From positions 1 to 37,278 of the forward strand of contig JABWBP010000034.1 of NCBI GenBank assembly GCA_013360445.1: 37,278 bases of DNA, written 5' to 3'. The translations under genes and the position numbers were made by a program. Each line of letters opens with the position of its first letter. The first letter of the stretch is position 1. Positions 1 to 8,341 of this stretch are shown here, piece by piece. Source of the stretch: Calditrichaceae bacterium. GTDB lineage: Bacteria > Calditrichota > Calditrichia > RBG-13-44-9 > J075. The notes below the pieces were generated by a model, which did no database searches, was not told the origin of the DNA, and worked only from the letters and a program-made list of their open reading frames with translations.

Positions 1-3
1 TCT

Positions 4-59
4 CCCCGGAAAACTTGATGAACCCGAAGTTCATCAACCGTTGAGAAATCAAACCGGGG
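4..59. repeat. Fold-back intergenic sequence at window edge
   Basis: A compact palindromic stretch. The inner arms TTGATGAAC (15-23) and GTTCATCAA (29-37) pair perfectly around a CCGAA loop, and the outer arms CCCCGG (4-9) and CCGGGG (54-59) can close a larger stem. It precedes the first gene and could be a terminator of a gene left of the window or a dispersed repeat. No long T run follows. Confidence 0.4.
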
Positions 60-70
60 TCCACAGATCG

Positions 71-129
71 GAGTGCAAAACTTCAGTTTTGCAACGCCAG
101 GAATGAATGCAAAGCTGAAGCTTTGCTCC
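71..129. repeat. REPIN-like inverted doublet, family 'GCAAAGCTTCAGC'
   Basis: Two short palindromes in opposite orientation, TGCAAAACTTCAGTTTTGCA at 74-93 and TGCAAAGCTGAAGCTTTGC at 108-126. The first is preceded by GGAG and the second followed by CTCC, so the pair forms an inverted doublet. A better-conserved pair occurs at 8342-8478 and a degenerate single copy at 35961-35984. Confidence 0.6.
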
Positions 130-175
130 AAAGGAGCCGCTTCGCGGCACTCCGGCGCTCCGCAGGAGAATACCG

Positions 176-2977
176 ATGACCCAACATCAGGCGATGCAGA
201 AAATCAATGAGATCCTGTCCGGCTGGCAGGGCCGCGGCAGCGCGTGGATTCACCTGCACGGCGAGGACGGAGCCGGCAAAGAGTGGATCATCCGCTCCCT
301 GCTGCAAGCGCGGGCGGCGGAATATCCCCTGCTGCTGCGCCACAACTTTGCGATTTTCCCCTGGCGCTCCCGCCGCGCCCTGCGGGATTCGCTGGGCGCG
401 GTTTTCCGGCGCTTCCCCGCCGAGTACGAGCGTTTTTTGAGCGCTCTCCCCGGAAAACTGCGCACAATGATCGCCCGGCTGCTGGCGGAAGACCCGCCCG
501 CCGCTTCCCCGGGCGAGGCCTGGGAATTCCCGGCGCTGCGGCAGTTCCTCGCCGCGTTGGGGCGGGAGCGCCCGGCCATTCTGATCGCACAGGGAATTTT
601 CGAAGCGCCCACCCCCTGGAGCCGGGAGTTGCTCAAACTGTTAGAAAACAGCCCGGAACTGCCGCTCCTGATTCTCTCCGGCGGCGCGCAGGAAGCGCCG
701 CGGCATCACCCCGCGCACAATATTCACATAGAAAAACTCTCCGTGCGGGAAGCGGAAGCGCTGGTCGCGGAGCATCTCGCCGCCCATCCCATCAACGCCC
801 GGTTGATCAGCAATCATTTGTATCTCAAATCCCGCGGGAATGCCCGGGCCATCAAATGGATGTTAGAAGCCTTTTACCGCCCCCTGCTCCCCGGCGATCC
901 CCAACAGCTTTTGGAGGCTGCGGCGCTGCAAAAAATTTCCCCCGCCGCCGCCCCGGAAATCCTCTTTCCGCAACTGCTCCGGCGCATCCCGCAGCCGGCG
1001 TTAGACGTTCTGGCGTTGGTCAGCCGCCTGGAGGATCCTTTCCCGGAAGACCTTTTGTTGGAAGCGCTGAATGCCTGCGGGAGCGGGGCGGCAGACCTGC
1101 TCGCCTGGGTGAACAACGCCTGGCTGCGCAGAGAATTTTGCGCCGGGGAGAGCTTCATTCATTTGGAGAATGACGCCTGGAAGGATTTCCTGCGCAAGCA
1201 CACTCCCATCGACCGCGCCGGGAAGGTTTTGGAGCTTCTGGAGCCTCACCTGGAGCGTTACGCCTGGCACGGCCCCCTGGAGTTATCCACCCACTTCTTC
1301 AACCACGGGAAAATTGCCGCGGCCCTGAAGGCCGCCCGCCGGGAGGCGTTGGATTTTGCCCGCTTCGACCAGCCGCAACGGGCGCTGGAGCGTTACGCGT
1401 TTTTGCGGCGCAACCTGGCGCGCCATCCCCGCCTGAACGATGGCGGGCAGGCTCGCTCCTCCATCCGGCTGCCGGAAATCTTGCAGGAAACCGGAGAGCT
1501 GCAGCGCCAGACCGGGCTGTACGAAAACGCTTTCGAATCCTTCCGGGAGTTGCGCGAGAGTTTGAGCCGCAGCCAGCGCCGGGAATGGGTGGAGGCGAGC
1601 CTGCAAATGGCCGATACCCTGTTCCGCATGGACGCGCTCAGCGAGACCCGCTATTTGCTCAAAGAGTTGAAAACCAAGGCGGACATCGCCCCGGAAACCC
1701 AATTTCTCTCCCGGGTGCTGGCCGGGGAGTTAGAGCAGAACTCCGGCCATGGGGATTACGCCCGGCGGCATTACGAATTCGCCCTGCCCCTGCTCCCCAA
1801 AATCAACGATCCGCAGTTGATCCGGCGTTTGTACGGCTCTTTGCGGGAGCTGTACCGCGGCGCCGGGGTGCTGGCGTCCGGATCATCGCCGGATGAAAAC
1901 TCGCTGCAATTGCTCGAGCTGATCCTCCCCGCCCTGCCGGAGCAATCCCCGGAGCGCTTCTTTTATCAATTGGAACGGTTGAAATACTTGGCCGCCCGGC
2001 ATGACTTTGCCGCGGCGCTGCCCCTGGCGCGCTCGCTCTATCGCCGCGGCGGGCAGCTACCCTCCCCGGCGATGCTGGCCCAGGCGGGCATGTATTTGGC
2101 GGAAATTTACGGCTACTACGGCAAATGGCAGCTCTCGCGCGGCCATCTCATCGCGCTGCTGAAAGAGGAAGTGCTGGTCTCCTCCGCGGCGGCGCGGCTG
2201 CGGGTAACCGTCAATTTGGGGATCGTGGAAAAGGAGTTAGGGCGCTACGGCGCCGCCCTGGAGCGCTTCGATGAGGCGCTGGAAGGCGCGCGCGCCCTGG
2301 GGCTGGCCGGCCAGGAGCACTACGTCAAGCTGCACGCCGGGCATACCCATTTGTTGGTGTACGGAACCATCCGGGCGCGGGAGCACCTGGGCGCAGCCCT
2401 GACCTGGGCGGAAGAGCAGCAGGACCTGGAGCTGCTGATTCCGGCGCGGTTGTTCATGGCCTCCTACGAGATGCAGCAGAACCGCGCGAACTCCGCTGCG
2501 GAGTATTTGCAGCAGGCCAAAGCCGCCATCGATGCCGGGGGCGCGCCCATCGACCGCCTGAATTATTACTACTACGCGGTATTGTACCACCTGAAGGCGG
2601 GGAATTTGGGGGAGGCCGTAACCCTGCTGGAAAGCTGGGAAAAAGAGGGGCGCGGGATCGTGAAATTCGAGAACCTCTGGCGCTGGCTTTCCGGGAGGCT
2701 GCTGGCGGAGCAGGGCGATTACGGCGCCGCGCAATCCCGCCTGGAAAGCGCCCGGGAGCGCAGCCGCCGCTGCCGCCTGCCGCATTTGGAGTACCAAACC
2801 CTCCGCGACCTGGCGCTGCTGGCCAAACGGCGCGGCGATTCCGCAGCCCTGCAACAGTACGCTGCCGAAGCGCGGGGGGCCTTCCGCCAATTATTAGAAG
2901 TCCTCGGCGACGAAATTTTGCAGCGCCAGTTGCAGGAGTCGCGGGAGTATGAGGAGTTGCAGAAGCTGGACGGGTGA
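176..2977 (+). CDS. STAND-like NTPase with long TPR region
   Basis: This 933-residue protein begins with an AAA/STAND-type NTPase domain (about residues 10-260). A clear P-loop, GEDGAGK, lies at residues 29-35. The segment aligned with the usual Walker B reads ILIAQGIFEAP, lacking the normal acidic pair. Residues from about 350 to 910 are helical and match tetratricopeptide spacing, with alternating small and aromatic residues such as 'YENAFESFRELRE' and 'YGAALERFDEALEGA'. This resembles the NTPase-TPR part of MalT/PknK-like signalling proteins, but no DNA-binding or kinase domain is present. No signal peptide or membrane segment is seen, so it is probably cytoplasmic. The ATG follows an AGGAGA ribosome site about 6 bases upstream. 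Very high GC produces long shadow ORFs in the other frames. The precise role is unknown; a protein-interaction or signalling scaffold is an inference. Confidence 0.85.
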   Translation: MTQHQAMQKINEILSGWQGRGSAWIHLHGEDGAGKEWIIRSLLQARAAEYPLLLRHNFAIFPWRSRRALRDSLGAVFRRFPAEYERFLSALPGKLRTMIARLLAEDPPAASPGEAWEFPALRQFLAALGRERPAILIAQGIFEAPTPWSRELLKLLENSPELPLLILSGGAQEAPRHHPAHNIHIEKLSVREAEALVAEHLAAHPINARLISNHLYLKSRGNARAIKWMLEAFYRPLLPGDPQQLLEAAALQKISPAAAPEILFPQLLRRIPQPALDVLALVSRLEDPFPEDLLLEALNACGSGAADLLAWVNNAWLRREFCAGESFIHLENDAWKDFLRKHTPIDRAGKVLELLEPHLERYAWHGPLELSTHFFNHGKIAAALKAARREALDFARFDQPQRALERYAFLRRNLARHPRLNDGGQARSSIRLPEILQETGELQRQTGLYENAFESFRELRESLSRSQRREWVEASLQMADTLFRMDALSETRYLLKELKTKADIAPETQFLSRVLAGELEQNSGHGDYARRHYEFALPLLPKINDPQLIRRLYGSLRELYRGAGVLASGSSPDENSLQLLELILPALPEQSPERFFYQLERLKYLAARHDFAAALPLARSLYRRGGQLPSPAMLAQAGMYLAEIYGYYGKWQLSRGHLIALLKEEVLVSSAAARLRVTVNLGIVEKELGRYGAALERFDEALEGARALGLAGQEHYVKLHAGHTHLLVYGTIRAREHLGAALTWAEEQQDLELLIPARLFMASYEMQQNRANSAAEYLQQAKAAIDAGGAPIDRLNYYYYAVLYHLKAGNLGEAVTLLESWEKEGRGIVKFENLWRWLSGRLLAEQGDYGAAQSRLESARERSRRCRLPHLEYQTLRDLALLAKRRGDSAALQQYAAEARGAFRQLLEVLGDEILQRQLQESREYEELQKLDG

Positions 2978-3042
2978 ACGCGATTGCGGATTGCGGATTG
3001 AATGAATGCAATGAACGAAAGATCAGAAAAGAACAAAGACGC

Positions 3043-3071
3043 TTGAAAAGTGTATATACACAACGTAGATT
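3043..3071 (+). promoter_or_regulatory. brnTA promoter with embedded palindromic operator
   Basis: TTGAAA (3043-3048) and TAGATT (3066-3071) are separated by exactly 17 bases, a sigma-70-type arrangement. The spacer contains the perfect 12-base palindrome GTGTATATACAC (3050-3061). BrnA-type ribbon-helix-helix antitoxins are known to repress their own promoter by binding an inverted repeat, so this palindrome is the likely operator. The predicted transcription start falls at or next to the brnT ATG (3077), and no Shine-Dalgarno sequence is present, which suggests leaderless translation of brnT. Confidence 0.65.
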
Positions 3072-3076
3072 AAGCC

Positions 3077-3361
3077 ATGGAATTTGACTGGGACGACAAT
3101 AAGAACCGGAAGAACATAAACAAGCATGGCATTAGCTTTGAACGGGCTAAGACGATATTTGATTATGAAATTTTGAACCGGATAGATGATCGCGGGGATT
3201 ATGGGGAAACCCGGGAAATCAGTTTAGGATTGTTAGAAGGAAGAATCATCATCGTTGTTGTTCATACCGCCCGGGAGGGGAAAACAAGAATCATATCGGC
3301 GAGGAAGGCCAATAAAGATGAAAGAGAGGTTTATAATGAGTTCATCAGAAAAAACAATTGA
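3077..3361 (+). CDS. brnT: BrnT family toxin (type II TA ribonuclease)
   Basis: This 94-residue protein matches the BrnT/DUF497 family over its whole length. It has an N-terminal 'FDWDDNKNRKNINKHGISFERA' type block, a central 'GETREISLGLLEGRIIIVVVHT' strand pair and a C-terminal 'TRIISARKANKDEREVY' block. Known BrnT proteins are RelE-fold, ribosome-independent ribonucleases that stop growth when free and are neutralised by BrnA. The toxin comes first in the operon, the usual brnTA order. The next gene starts inside its last codons (26-base overlap), indicating coupled translation. The gene is visibly AT-richer than the neighbours on both sides, consistent with horizontal acquisition. Confidence 0.93.
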   Translation: MEFDWDDNKNRKNINKHGISFERAKTIFDYEILNRIDDRGDYGETREISLGLLEGRIIIVVVHTAREGKTRIISARKANKDEREVYNEFIRKNN

Positions 3362-3611
3362 GAAGCTTGAAGTTATGCCGGATTCGGAAATTGATTACTC
3401 GGATATTCCGGCGACCGATAAAGAATTTTGGAAAATCGCAAAGGTAAAATTACCGCAGCCCAAAAAAGCCATATCTTTACGAATAGATCCGGAAGTGTTG
3501 GACTGGTTTAAAGCGCAAGGGAAGGGGTATCAATCCCGCATGAATGCGGTGCTGAAAGCATACGTCAAAGCTCAACAAGAAAAAATACGGGCTGTTAAAT
3601 TAAGCCGGTAA
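3336..3611 (+). CDS. brnA: BrnA family antitoxin
   Basis: This 91-residue protein is the partner of BrnT. The C-terminal half 'PKKAISLRIDPEVLDWFKAQGKGYQSRMNAVLKAYV' type sequence is the ribbon-helix-helix DNA-binding domain of BrnA (BrnA/CopG-like), and the acidic N-terminal part 'PDSEIDYSDIPATDKEFW' is the toxin-contacting arm. I chose ATG 3336 over the longer in-frame start at 3255. It has a good AGAGAGG ribosome site and the resulting protein has the family's usual length, while the extension only repeats brnT in another frame. It probably forms a heterotetramer with BrnT and represses the promoter at 3043-3071. Confidence 0.92.
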   Translation: MSSSEKTIEKLEVMPDSEIDYSDIPATDKEFWKIAKVKLPQPKKAISLRIDPEVLDWFKAQGKGYQSRMNAVLKAYVKAQQEKIRAVKLSR

Positions 3612-3693
3612 ATTTATTGGCGAACCTGGCGTTGCAATTCACTATTCCAAAATTTGTATGGACGGTGGGAGTAAACAAACCGGAAATGGGAAA

Positions 3694-3810
3694 ATGCCGA
3701 AAAAAATCTTCCTCAGCTACAACCACGCGCAGCAGGATTGGGTGAAAGAGAACGGCCGCTGGCGCCTGCGCGTCCCCCTCATGCTGCGCTGGCTGCGGCA
3801 GAGAGGATAA
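3694..3810 (+). pseudogene. TIR-domain gene remnant
   Basis: A 38-codon reading frame whose first 19 residues, MPKKIFLSYNHAQQDWVKE, match the first strand and helix of TIR domains (typical form 'KIFISYSHKDEDWV'). A whole TIR domain needs about 130-150 residues. Here the match stops abruptly and continues as an Arg/Leu-rich tail (RWRLRVPLMLRWLRQRG) before a stop. I read this as a deletion relic joining the 5' end of a TIR gene to unrelated or downstream sequence. It lies directly behind brnTA, so this may be a decayed defence or stress island. The ribosome site is weak. Confidence 0.55.
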
Positions 3811-3834
3811 GGGGATTTGAAAACAGGAAGTTTT

Positions 3835-3878
3835 CATCCCGACATATAAACAGGGAAGTTTATGTATTTGTCGGGATG
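3835..3878 (-). terminator. Hairpin downstream of the Uma2-family gene
   Basis: CATCCCGACA (3835-3844) pairs with TGTCGGGATG (3869-3878), with partial inner pairing of ATAAAC and GTTTAT. It sits 15-58 bases beyond the stop of the minus-strand Uma2 gene. There is no strong T tract on the minus side, so a terminator role is only possible. It may instead be a dispersed repeat, because a related AAACAGGAAGTTT motif occurs twice here. Confidence 0.4.
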
Positions 3879-3892
3879 GGATTGCCCATCCT

Positions 3893-4462
3893 TTACAGTT
3901 CCACTTTATCGTAAATCTCTTTCAGGGATATTTGAAATTCGATTTCCGGCAGGTTCAACATCGCATTCAGATCCTCAAACTCCTCCAACACCCATTTCCC
4001 CTGCCCGTTTTTGGAAAAATGCTCCAGGTGAAGCCGGTATTGATCCACCAGGATATACTCTTTCAAGGTGGGAATGGCGCGGTAAATCTCGAACTTTTCT
4101 CCCCGGTCGTAATTTTTCGTGGATTCGGAGAGCACCTCGAAAATTACTACCGGGTTGGCGACCGTATCGTCGCGGCCGGGGTAGAATTCCGCTTTGCCGC
4201 ACACCACCAGCACGTCCGGATAGGTGAACATGTCCCGGGCTTTGATCCAGAGGCGCAGATCAATTGCGAATACCTGGCAGTTCTTGTTTTTAAGGGCGTA
4301 GTGGAGATTCGCGATCAGGTTTCCTACAATCCGGTTGTGATTGAGCGATTCTCCCTCTCTGGGAGACATTTTCCCGCGGTAATATTCGCTTCGAAATTCG
4401 GCAGCTTCCTCCAATGCGAGGTATTCTTCCGGGGTAAGATATTTGGGGGATTGTTTCTCCAT
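3893..4462 (-). CDS. Uma2 family (DUF820) restriction-endonuclease-fold protein
   Basis: A 189-residue protein with the Uma2/DUF820 pattern. 'YLTPEEYLALEE' at the N terminus is followed by 'FRSEYYRGKMSPREGESLNHNRIVGNL', 'YPDVLVV' (Asp83), 'VVIFEVLSEST' (Glu109), 'DRGEKFEIY' (Lys123) and 'LKEYILVDQ'. These fit the PD-(D/E)XK nuclease fold, and all key acidic residues are present. The cellular role of the family is not established; copies are often numerous and scattered, and mobility has been suggested. I chose ATG 4462, preceded by AGGTGG and giving the usual length, over ATG 4501, which has no ribosome site. The frame continues upstream without a stop only because it runs through the regulator gene in another phase. 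Confidence 0.9.
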   Translation of the reverse strand: MEKQSPKYLTPEEYLALEEAAEFRSEYYRGKMSPREGESLNHNRIVGNLIANLHYALKNKNCQVFAIDLRLWIKARDMFTYPDVLVVCGKAEFYPGRDDTVANPVVIFEVLSESTKNYDRGEKFEIYRAIPTLKEYILVDQYRLHLEHFSKNGQGKWVLEEFEDLNAMLNLPEIEFQISLKEIYDKVEL

Positions 4463-4557
4463 TGGAACAGCCACCTGTTTCGATAACGATGTATTTATCA
4501 TGCACAATAAGGTACAGAATAAATTCTGTGGCAAAGCCACTCCTTTGGAGCACTCCC

Positions 4558-5964
4558 TCACCGCCGGATGCCCAACTTCTTCATCCGCGAGACCAGGGTT
4601 TGGGGATTGATGGCTAAAATCTTCGCCGCGCCTTTTTCCCCGCTCACCCGCCAGCGGGTCATTTCCAGGGCCTTGAGGATGTGGGCGCGCTCCGCTTCTT
4701 CCAACGTGTCCAGGGGAGCGTTCCCGGGTTCGCCGGGCGGCTGGAAATGCCACTGCCCCAATTCCAGGCGCCGGCCGGGGCTGAGGATCACCGCCCGCTC
4801 GATCACGTTCTCTAACTCCCGCACGTTCCCCGGCCAGTGGTAATTCACCAGCGCCTCGATCTCCCGCCGGGGCAGGGCTTCGATCTTCTTCCCCACTTTG
4901 GCGGCGTATTTCATTACAAAGTGGTTCACCAACAGGGGAATATCGTCGCGGCGCTCCCGCAGCGGGGGCAAATGGATCGGGAACACGCTCAAACGGTAAT
5001 AGAGATCCTCCCGGAAGCTCCCGCTCTGGAGGGCTTTTTCCAGGTCGCGGTTGGTGGCGGCGATCACCCGCACGTCCACTTTGATGGAATGGGGATTGCC
5101 CAACCGCTCGAACTCCCCGTCCTGCAGCGCCCGCAGCAGTTTCACCTGCAATTCCGGGGGCAAATCGCCGATCTCGTCTAAAAAAATGGTGCCCCCGTCG
5201 GCCAGCTCGAAGCGCCCGATCTTGCGCGCCAGCGCCCCGGTAAACGCCCCTTTTTCGTGCCCGAACAGCTCGCTCTCGATCAAACTGGCCGGCAGGGCGG
5301 CGCAATTCACTTTCACCAGGGGGCGCTGGCGGCGGGCGCTGATATTGTGCACCGCCCGGGCAATCAATTCCTTGCCGGTGCCGGTTTCCCCTAAGATCAG
5401 CACCGTGGCGTCCGTGGAGGCAACCTGCTCCACCTGCGCCAGGGTCTCTTTGAAACGCTGGTTGCGGGTGATGATCGCGTCGAAATTATGGGTGAGCTTG
5501 ATCTCCTGCTGCAAATAGATATTCTCTTCCTGGAGGCGGTTTTTCAAGCGCTCCACCTCCTCCAGGGCCTGTTTCAGCTCCGCCTCCGCCCGCTTGCGAT
5601 CGCTGATGTCGTGTACAAAGATGCAGGTGTATTCTTTGCCCTCGAACTCGATCAGGTTGGCGGTGACCTCCACGGGGACCAGCCGTCCGTCCCCGGTGGG
5701 GAGCATTTTTTCCATCACCAGCACCTTCTTCTCCCGGAAAACTTTCCAGCGCTCCCGGAAGGCTCTTTCTTTCATGGCCGGGAACAGCTCGTACAATTTT
5801 TTGCCGATGAATTCTTCCGGGGCGTACCCGTAACGGCGGATTGCCTGGTTGATGCGGTGGATGCGCCCGTCGGCGTCGCTCCACACCACCACGTCGGGCG
5901 CGGTTTCGATGGTAAAGTGGGAAAGTCTTAAGGTTCTTTCGTGGCCGTGATCGGATGTTCTCAT
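4558..5964 (-). CDS. PAS-domain sigma-54-dependent transcriptional activator
   Basis: This 468-residue protein has three parts: an N-terminal PAS domain (about 15-125), a coiled-coil linker (125-158) and a sigma-54 AAA+ domain (165-400). The AAA+ domain has Walker A GETGTGKE (192-199), the sigma-54-contacting GAFTGA loop (239-244) and Walker B FLDE (261-264). A C-terminal Fis-type helix-turn-helix (about 430-468) follows. It should hydrolyse ATP to open sigma-54 promoters in response to a ligand or redox signal read by the PAS domain. It has no receiver domain, so it is not a classical two-component response regulator. A strong GGGGAGG site precedes the ATG. It follows the TonB receptor gene by 119 bases on the same strand, but that gap contains repeats and may separate the transcripts. 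Its targets are not evident in this window. Confidence 0.95.
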   Translation of the reverse strand: MRTSDHGHERTLRLSHFTIETAPDVVVWSDADGRIHRINQAIRRYGYAPEEFIGKKLYELFPAMKERAFRERWKVFREKKVLVMEKMLPTGDGRLVPVEVTANLIEFEGKEYTCIFVHDISDRKRAEAELKQALEEVERLKNRLQEENIYLQQEIKLTHNFDAIITRNQRFKETLAQVEQVASTDATVLILGETGTGKELIARAVHNISARRQRPLVKVNCAALPASLIESELFGHEKGAFTGALARKIGRFELADGGTIFLDEIGDLPPELQVKLLRALQDGEFERLGNPHSIKVDVRVIAATNRDLEKALQSGSFREDLYYRLSVFPIHLPPLRERRDDIPLLVNHFVMKYAAKVGKKIEALPRREIEALVNYHWPGNVRELENVIERAVILSPGRRLELGQWHFQPPGEPGNAPLDTLEEAERAHILKALEMTRWRVSGEKGAAKILAINPQTLVSRMKKLGIRR

Positions 5965-6002
5965 CGAGAACCTCCCCTGAGGTCTGGCATCGTTTGCACC
6001 GG

Positions 6003-6080
6003 GAAACGTAAAGCGTGAAGCGTGATGCGTGATACCCCGGCAGCATTAGAAGATCACGTTTCACGTCTCCCGCTTCACGC
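6003..6080. repeat. Tandem/inverted 'GCGTGAAGCGTGATGCGTGAT' type repeat cluster
   Basis: The spacer between the TonB receptor stop and the regulator start holds several short copies of CGTGA-type words in one orientation (6013-6033) and inverted copies such as ATCACGTTTCACG and CGCTTCACGC (6054-6080). They could fold on each other. A related TCACGTTTCACGATTCACG stretch is near 12189. Function unknown. Confidence 0.45.
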
Positions 6081-6083
6081 TCT

Positions 6084-8318
6084 CTAAATCTTCGCCGCCA
6101 GGGAAACCTGGAAATACTGCTTCTTCAGCAGGTAGTATTGAAATCCGCTGTTATCTAAAATGTTATACCCCGCGGCCTGAAGGTTGAGCCGCACCCGCCC
6201 CACCCGGAAGCGGTAACCGAGGGAGAGGTCGATATCGAAAAAAGGCTCCAGCAGAAATGAACTTATCTCCTGGGTAAATTCATTCAAAATGACCGCGGTG
6301 CTCCGCCCTTCATAGAAAAACGTGGCCGAAAAATAGCCTCCCCAATCACCGGAATAGAGGGTTTGCAGGCTGAACATGCTCTCCGGCTTGAAGGGGTACA
6401 GGGAAGGATATTCGATGTCCAGCAGCGTGGCGGCGGCGATAAAATCCCAATCGCGGGCAACTTTGTTGAGCGCAATGGAGCCTTCTAACCCTTTGGTAAC
6501 GTTGCGCCCGATTTGCGATTGCTCGAACTGCTGCACCCCAAAGCCGGGAATCCACACTAACTTGTTGAATACCACGTTGCGAAATACCGCCAGCTTGAAA
6601 TCCACGTCGCGCAGCGCTTCCGAAGCGGGATCATAAGTCACCCCCACCCCGATCTCCCCGGCGTTGCTCTCTTCCGGCTTCAGGCGCACCAGCACCGTGT
6701 CCGCGCCGCTCACCTCGGAGAGGGCGTTGCGGGCGTTCTCTAACAGGGTCTGAAATTTGATATTTTTACCGTAATTGAGGTAGGGTGAGAAGCTCCAGCG
6801 GGTTTTTTCCACCTCCACCTGGATGCCCACGGTGGGGGCGAGGTAGTTATCCCCGGTCACCACGTAATCGTCCCGCATTCCGAAATGGGTTTTCCAGGTA
6901 ATGTCGGAACGGTTTTGGAATTGATTGCTGAAGGCCGCCACCCCCGCGGCGCTGAAGCGGTTTTCGTACAGCAGGGCGTTATAAATCGAATAATCCTCGC
7001 CGCCCAGGGTCTGCCGCACGTCGGTTTCTACCTCGTCGTGGAAATATTCGCCCAAAAGCTGCACCTCGTTGGCAATGCCGAAATCGAATTTTTTGGTCAG
7101 CCGGGCGTTCATGCGCCGGGATTCGAAAGCGTTCACGAAACGGTCGCTGCCTCCCTCGCGCACCCGGTCACGCCGGGTTTCATCATCTCCCAGCAGGTAA
7201 TTCAGGCGCATATCCATATTATTGACCCCCAACAGGTTGCCGGTGTACGCGCCGGAAAGGAGATAGTTTTTGCGGAAATTTTGCAGGGGCTGGTTATCCG
7301 CGGAAAGCTTCTCATAGTCTAACAAATACCCGTAAAAGCGGGCGCTCCACTCTCCCCTGCCGGTATAATAATTCAAGGCCAGGTTATGGTTCTGCTTGCC
7401 GGATTCGACGGTCTGGTTTTCGGTTTTCGTGGAATCGGAAAATTCCCCGGGGAAATACTCGATGCCCGGTTCGATGCCGCTGTACTGCCCGAAATAGTTG
7501 ACCACCAACCTCCGGGAGATGGGAAAGTTCACCTCGGCGATGTAATATTGGGTATTGAAACTGCCCTGCTTGGTTTTAAGGAGCAGGCTGCGCTCCAGGC
7601 TCTTCTGGGTGGTAACATTGACCACCCCGCCGAACGCCCCGCTGCCTAACAGGGTTAAGTTCGCTCCCTTCAACACTTCCATCTTTTCGATATTCTCGGT
7701 GGGGATTACCGAGAGGTCCGCAGCGTTCTCCTCTCCCAAGCTGTTGATCAGGATGCCGTCAACGTACACGTTCACCTCCCCGGCGTTGCTGCCGCGGATT
7801 TGAACGCGCCGCCCGGTCAGGTCGTTGCCTTCCACCCGCACCGAGGGGATGGTTTTGAAGAGGTCGCTGATCTCGCTGCTGCCGCGAATCTCGATGGTCT
7901 GGAAATCGACCACGTCGCGGGCGTGGGGAATCTCCTGCTGCACCAGGTCGATGCGCTCTCCCCGCACTAACACCGAATCCGGCAGCTCGATACTGACCGG
8001 CTGCAGCTCGATGCGCGAGCGGTTCTTGAACTCCTTCAACGCGACGCGGTACTCCCGGTAGCCCACAAAACCGACCACCAGGGTGTCATTCTCCTGAATT
8101 GCCTTCAGGATCAGGCTGAAATAGCCGTCGGCGTCGGAGATGGTTCCCACCTGGGAGCGCACTAAATAAATATCCGCCCCCTTCAGGGGAGAGCGGGTCG
8201 CGGCGTCGGTCACCTGGCCGCTAAGCCGCATCTGTTCCGCTTCCTGGGCGATCCCAAAACTAACCAGGAAAAAGCACCCGAGGGCAATTCCCCATGCAAT
8301 GAAGGATTGGAATTTCAC
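6084..8318 (-). CDS. TonB-dependent outer-membrane receptor
   Basis: A 744-residue protein with a signal peptide (1-25, ending SFGIAQ) and a carboxypeptidase-D-regulatory-like beta-sandwich (about 30-105, 'LSGQVTDAATRSPLKGADIYL'). A plug domain follows (about 125-240) with 'VQIRGSNAGEVNVYVDGILIN' and 'IEKMEVLKGANLTLLGSGAFGGVVNVTT'. The rest is a beta-barrel of alternating aromatic strands ending FQVSLAAKI. Such receptors import a ligand across the outer membrane using TonB energy; the substrate cannot be read from the sequence. It is shorter than SusC-type receptors and closer to siderophore or cobalamin-size receptors, and no SusD-like partner is adjacent. Translation begins at GTG 8318; no in-frame ATG would preserve the signal peptide. 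Confidence 0.92.
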   Translation of the reverse strand: MKFQSFIAWGIALGCFFLVSFGIAQEAEQMRLSGQVTDAATRSPLKGADIYLVRSQVGTISDADGYFSLILKAIQENDTLVVGFVGYREYRVALKEFKNRSRIELQPVSIELPDSVLVRGERIDLVQQEIPHARDVVDFQTIEIRGSSEISDLFKTIPSVRVEGNDLTGRRVQIRGSNAGEVNVYVDGILINSLGEENAADLSVIPTENIEKMEVLKGANLTLLGSGAFGGVVNVTTQKSLERSLLLKTKQGSFNTQYYIAEVNFPISRRLVVNYFGQYSGIEPGIEYFPGEFSDSTKTENQTVESGKQNHNLALNYYTGRGEWSARFYGYLLDYEKLSADNQPLQNFRKNYLLSGAYTGNLLGVNNMDMRLNYLLGDDETRRDRVREGGSDRFVNAFESRRMNARLTKKFDFGIANEVQLLGEYFHDEVETDVRQTLGGEDYSIYNALLYENRFSAAGVAAFSNQFQNRSDITWKTHFGMRDDYVVTGDNYLAPTVGIQVEVEKTRWSFSPYLNYGKNIKFQTLLENARNALSEVSGADTVLVRLKPEESNAGEIGVGVTYDPASEALRDVDFKLAVFRNVVFNKLVWIPGFGVQQFEQSQIGRNVTKGLEGSIALNKVARDWDFIAAATLLDIEYPSLYPFKPESMFSLQTLYSGDWGGYFSATFFYEGRSTAVILNEFTQEISSFLLEPFFDIDLSLGYRFRVGRVRLNLQAAGYNILDNSGFQYYLLKKQYFQVSLAAKI

Positions 8319-8341
8319 GATGCTGCATTTCCAGGTTTAGT

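Noticed and set aside
244-1173. Long plus-strand frame (309 codons) inside the NTPase-TPR gene, and similar antisense frames at 250-636, 1283-1702 and 2237-2890
   Set aside because: Arg/Pro/Ala/Gly-rich translations with no family resemblance. They arise because very GC-rich genes have few stops in other frames.
3893-5305. A 470-codon minus-strand frame covering both the Uma2 gene and part of the regulator
   Set aside because: The upstream half is the sigma-54 regulator read in the wrong phase. Only the last 189 codons look like protein, and they have their own start with a ribosome site.
5983-5998. TGGCATCGTTTGCA, resembling a sigma-54 promoter
   Set aside because: The GG-to-GC spacing is two bases too short, and it points away from any plus-strand gene.
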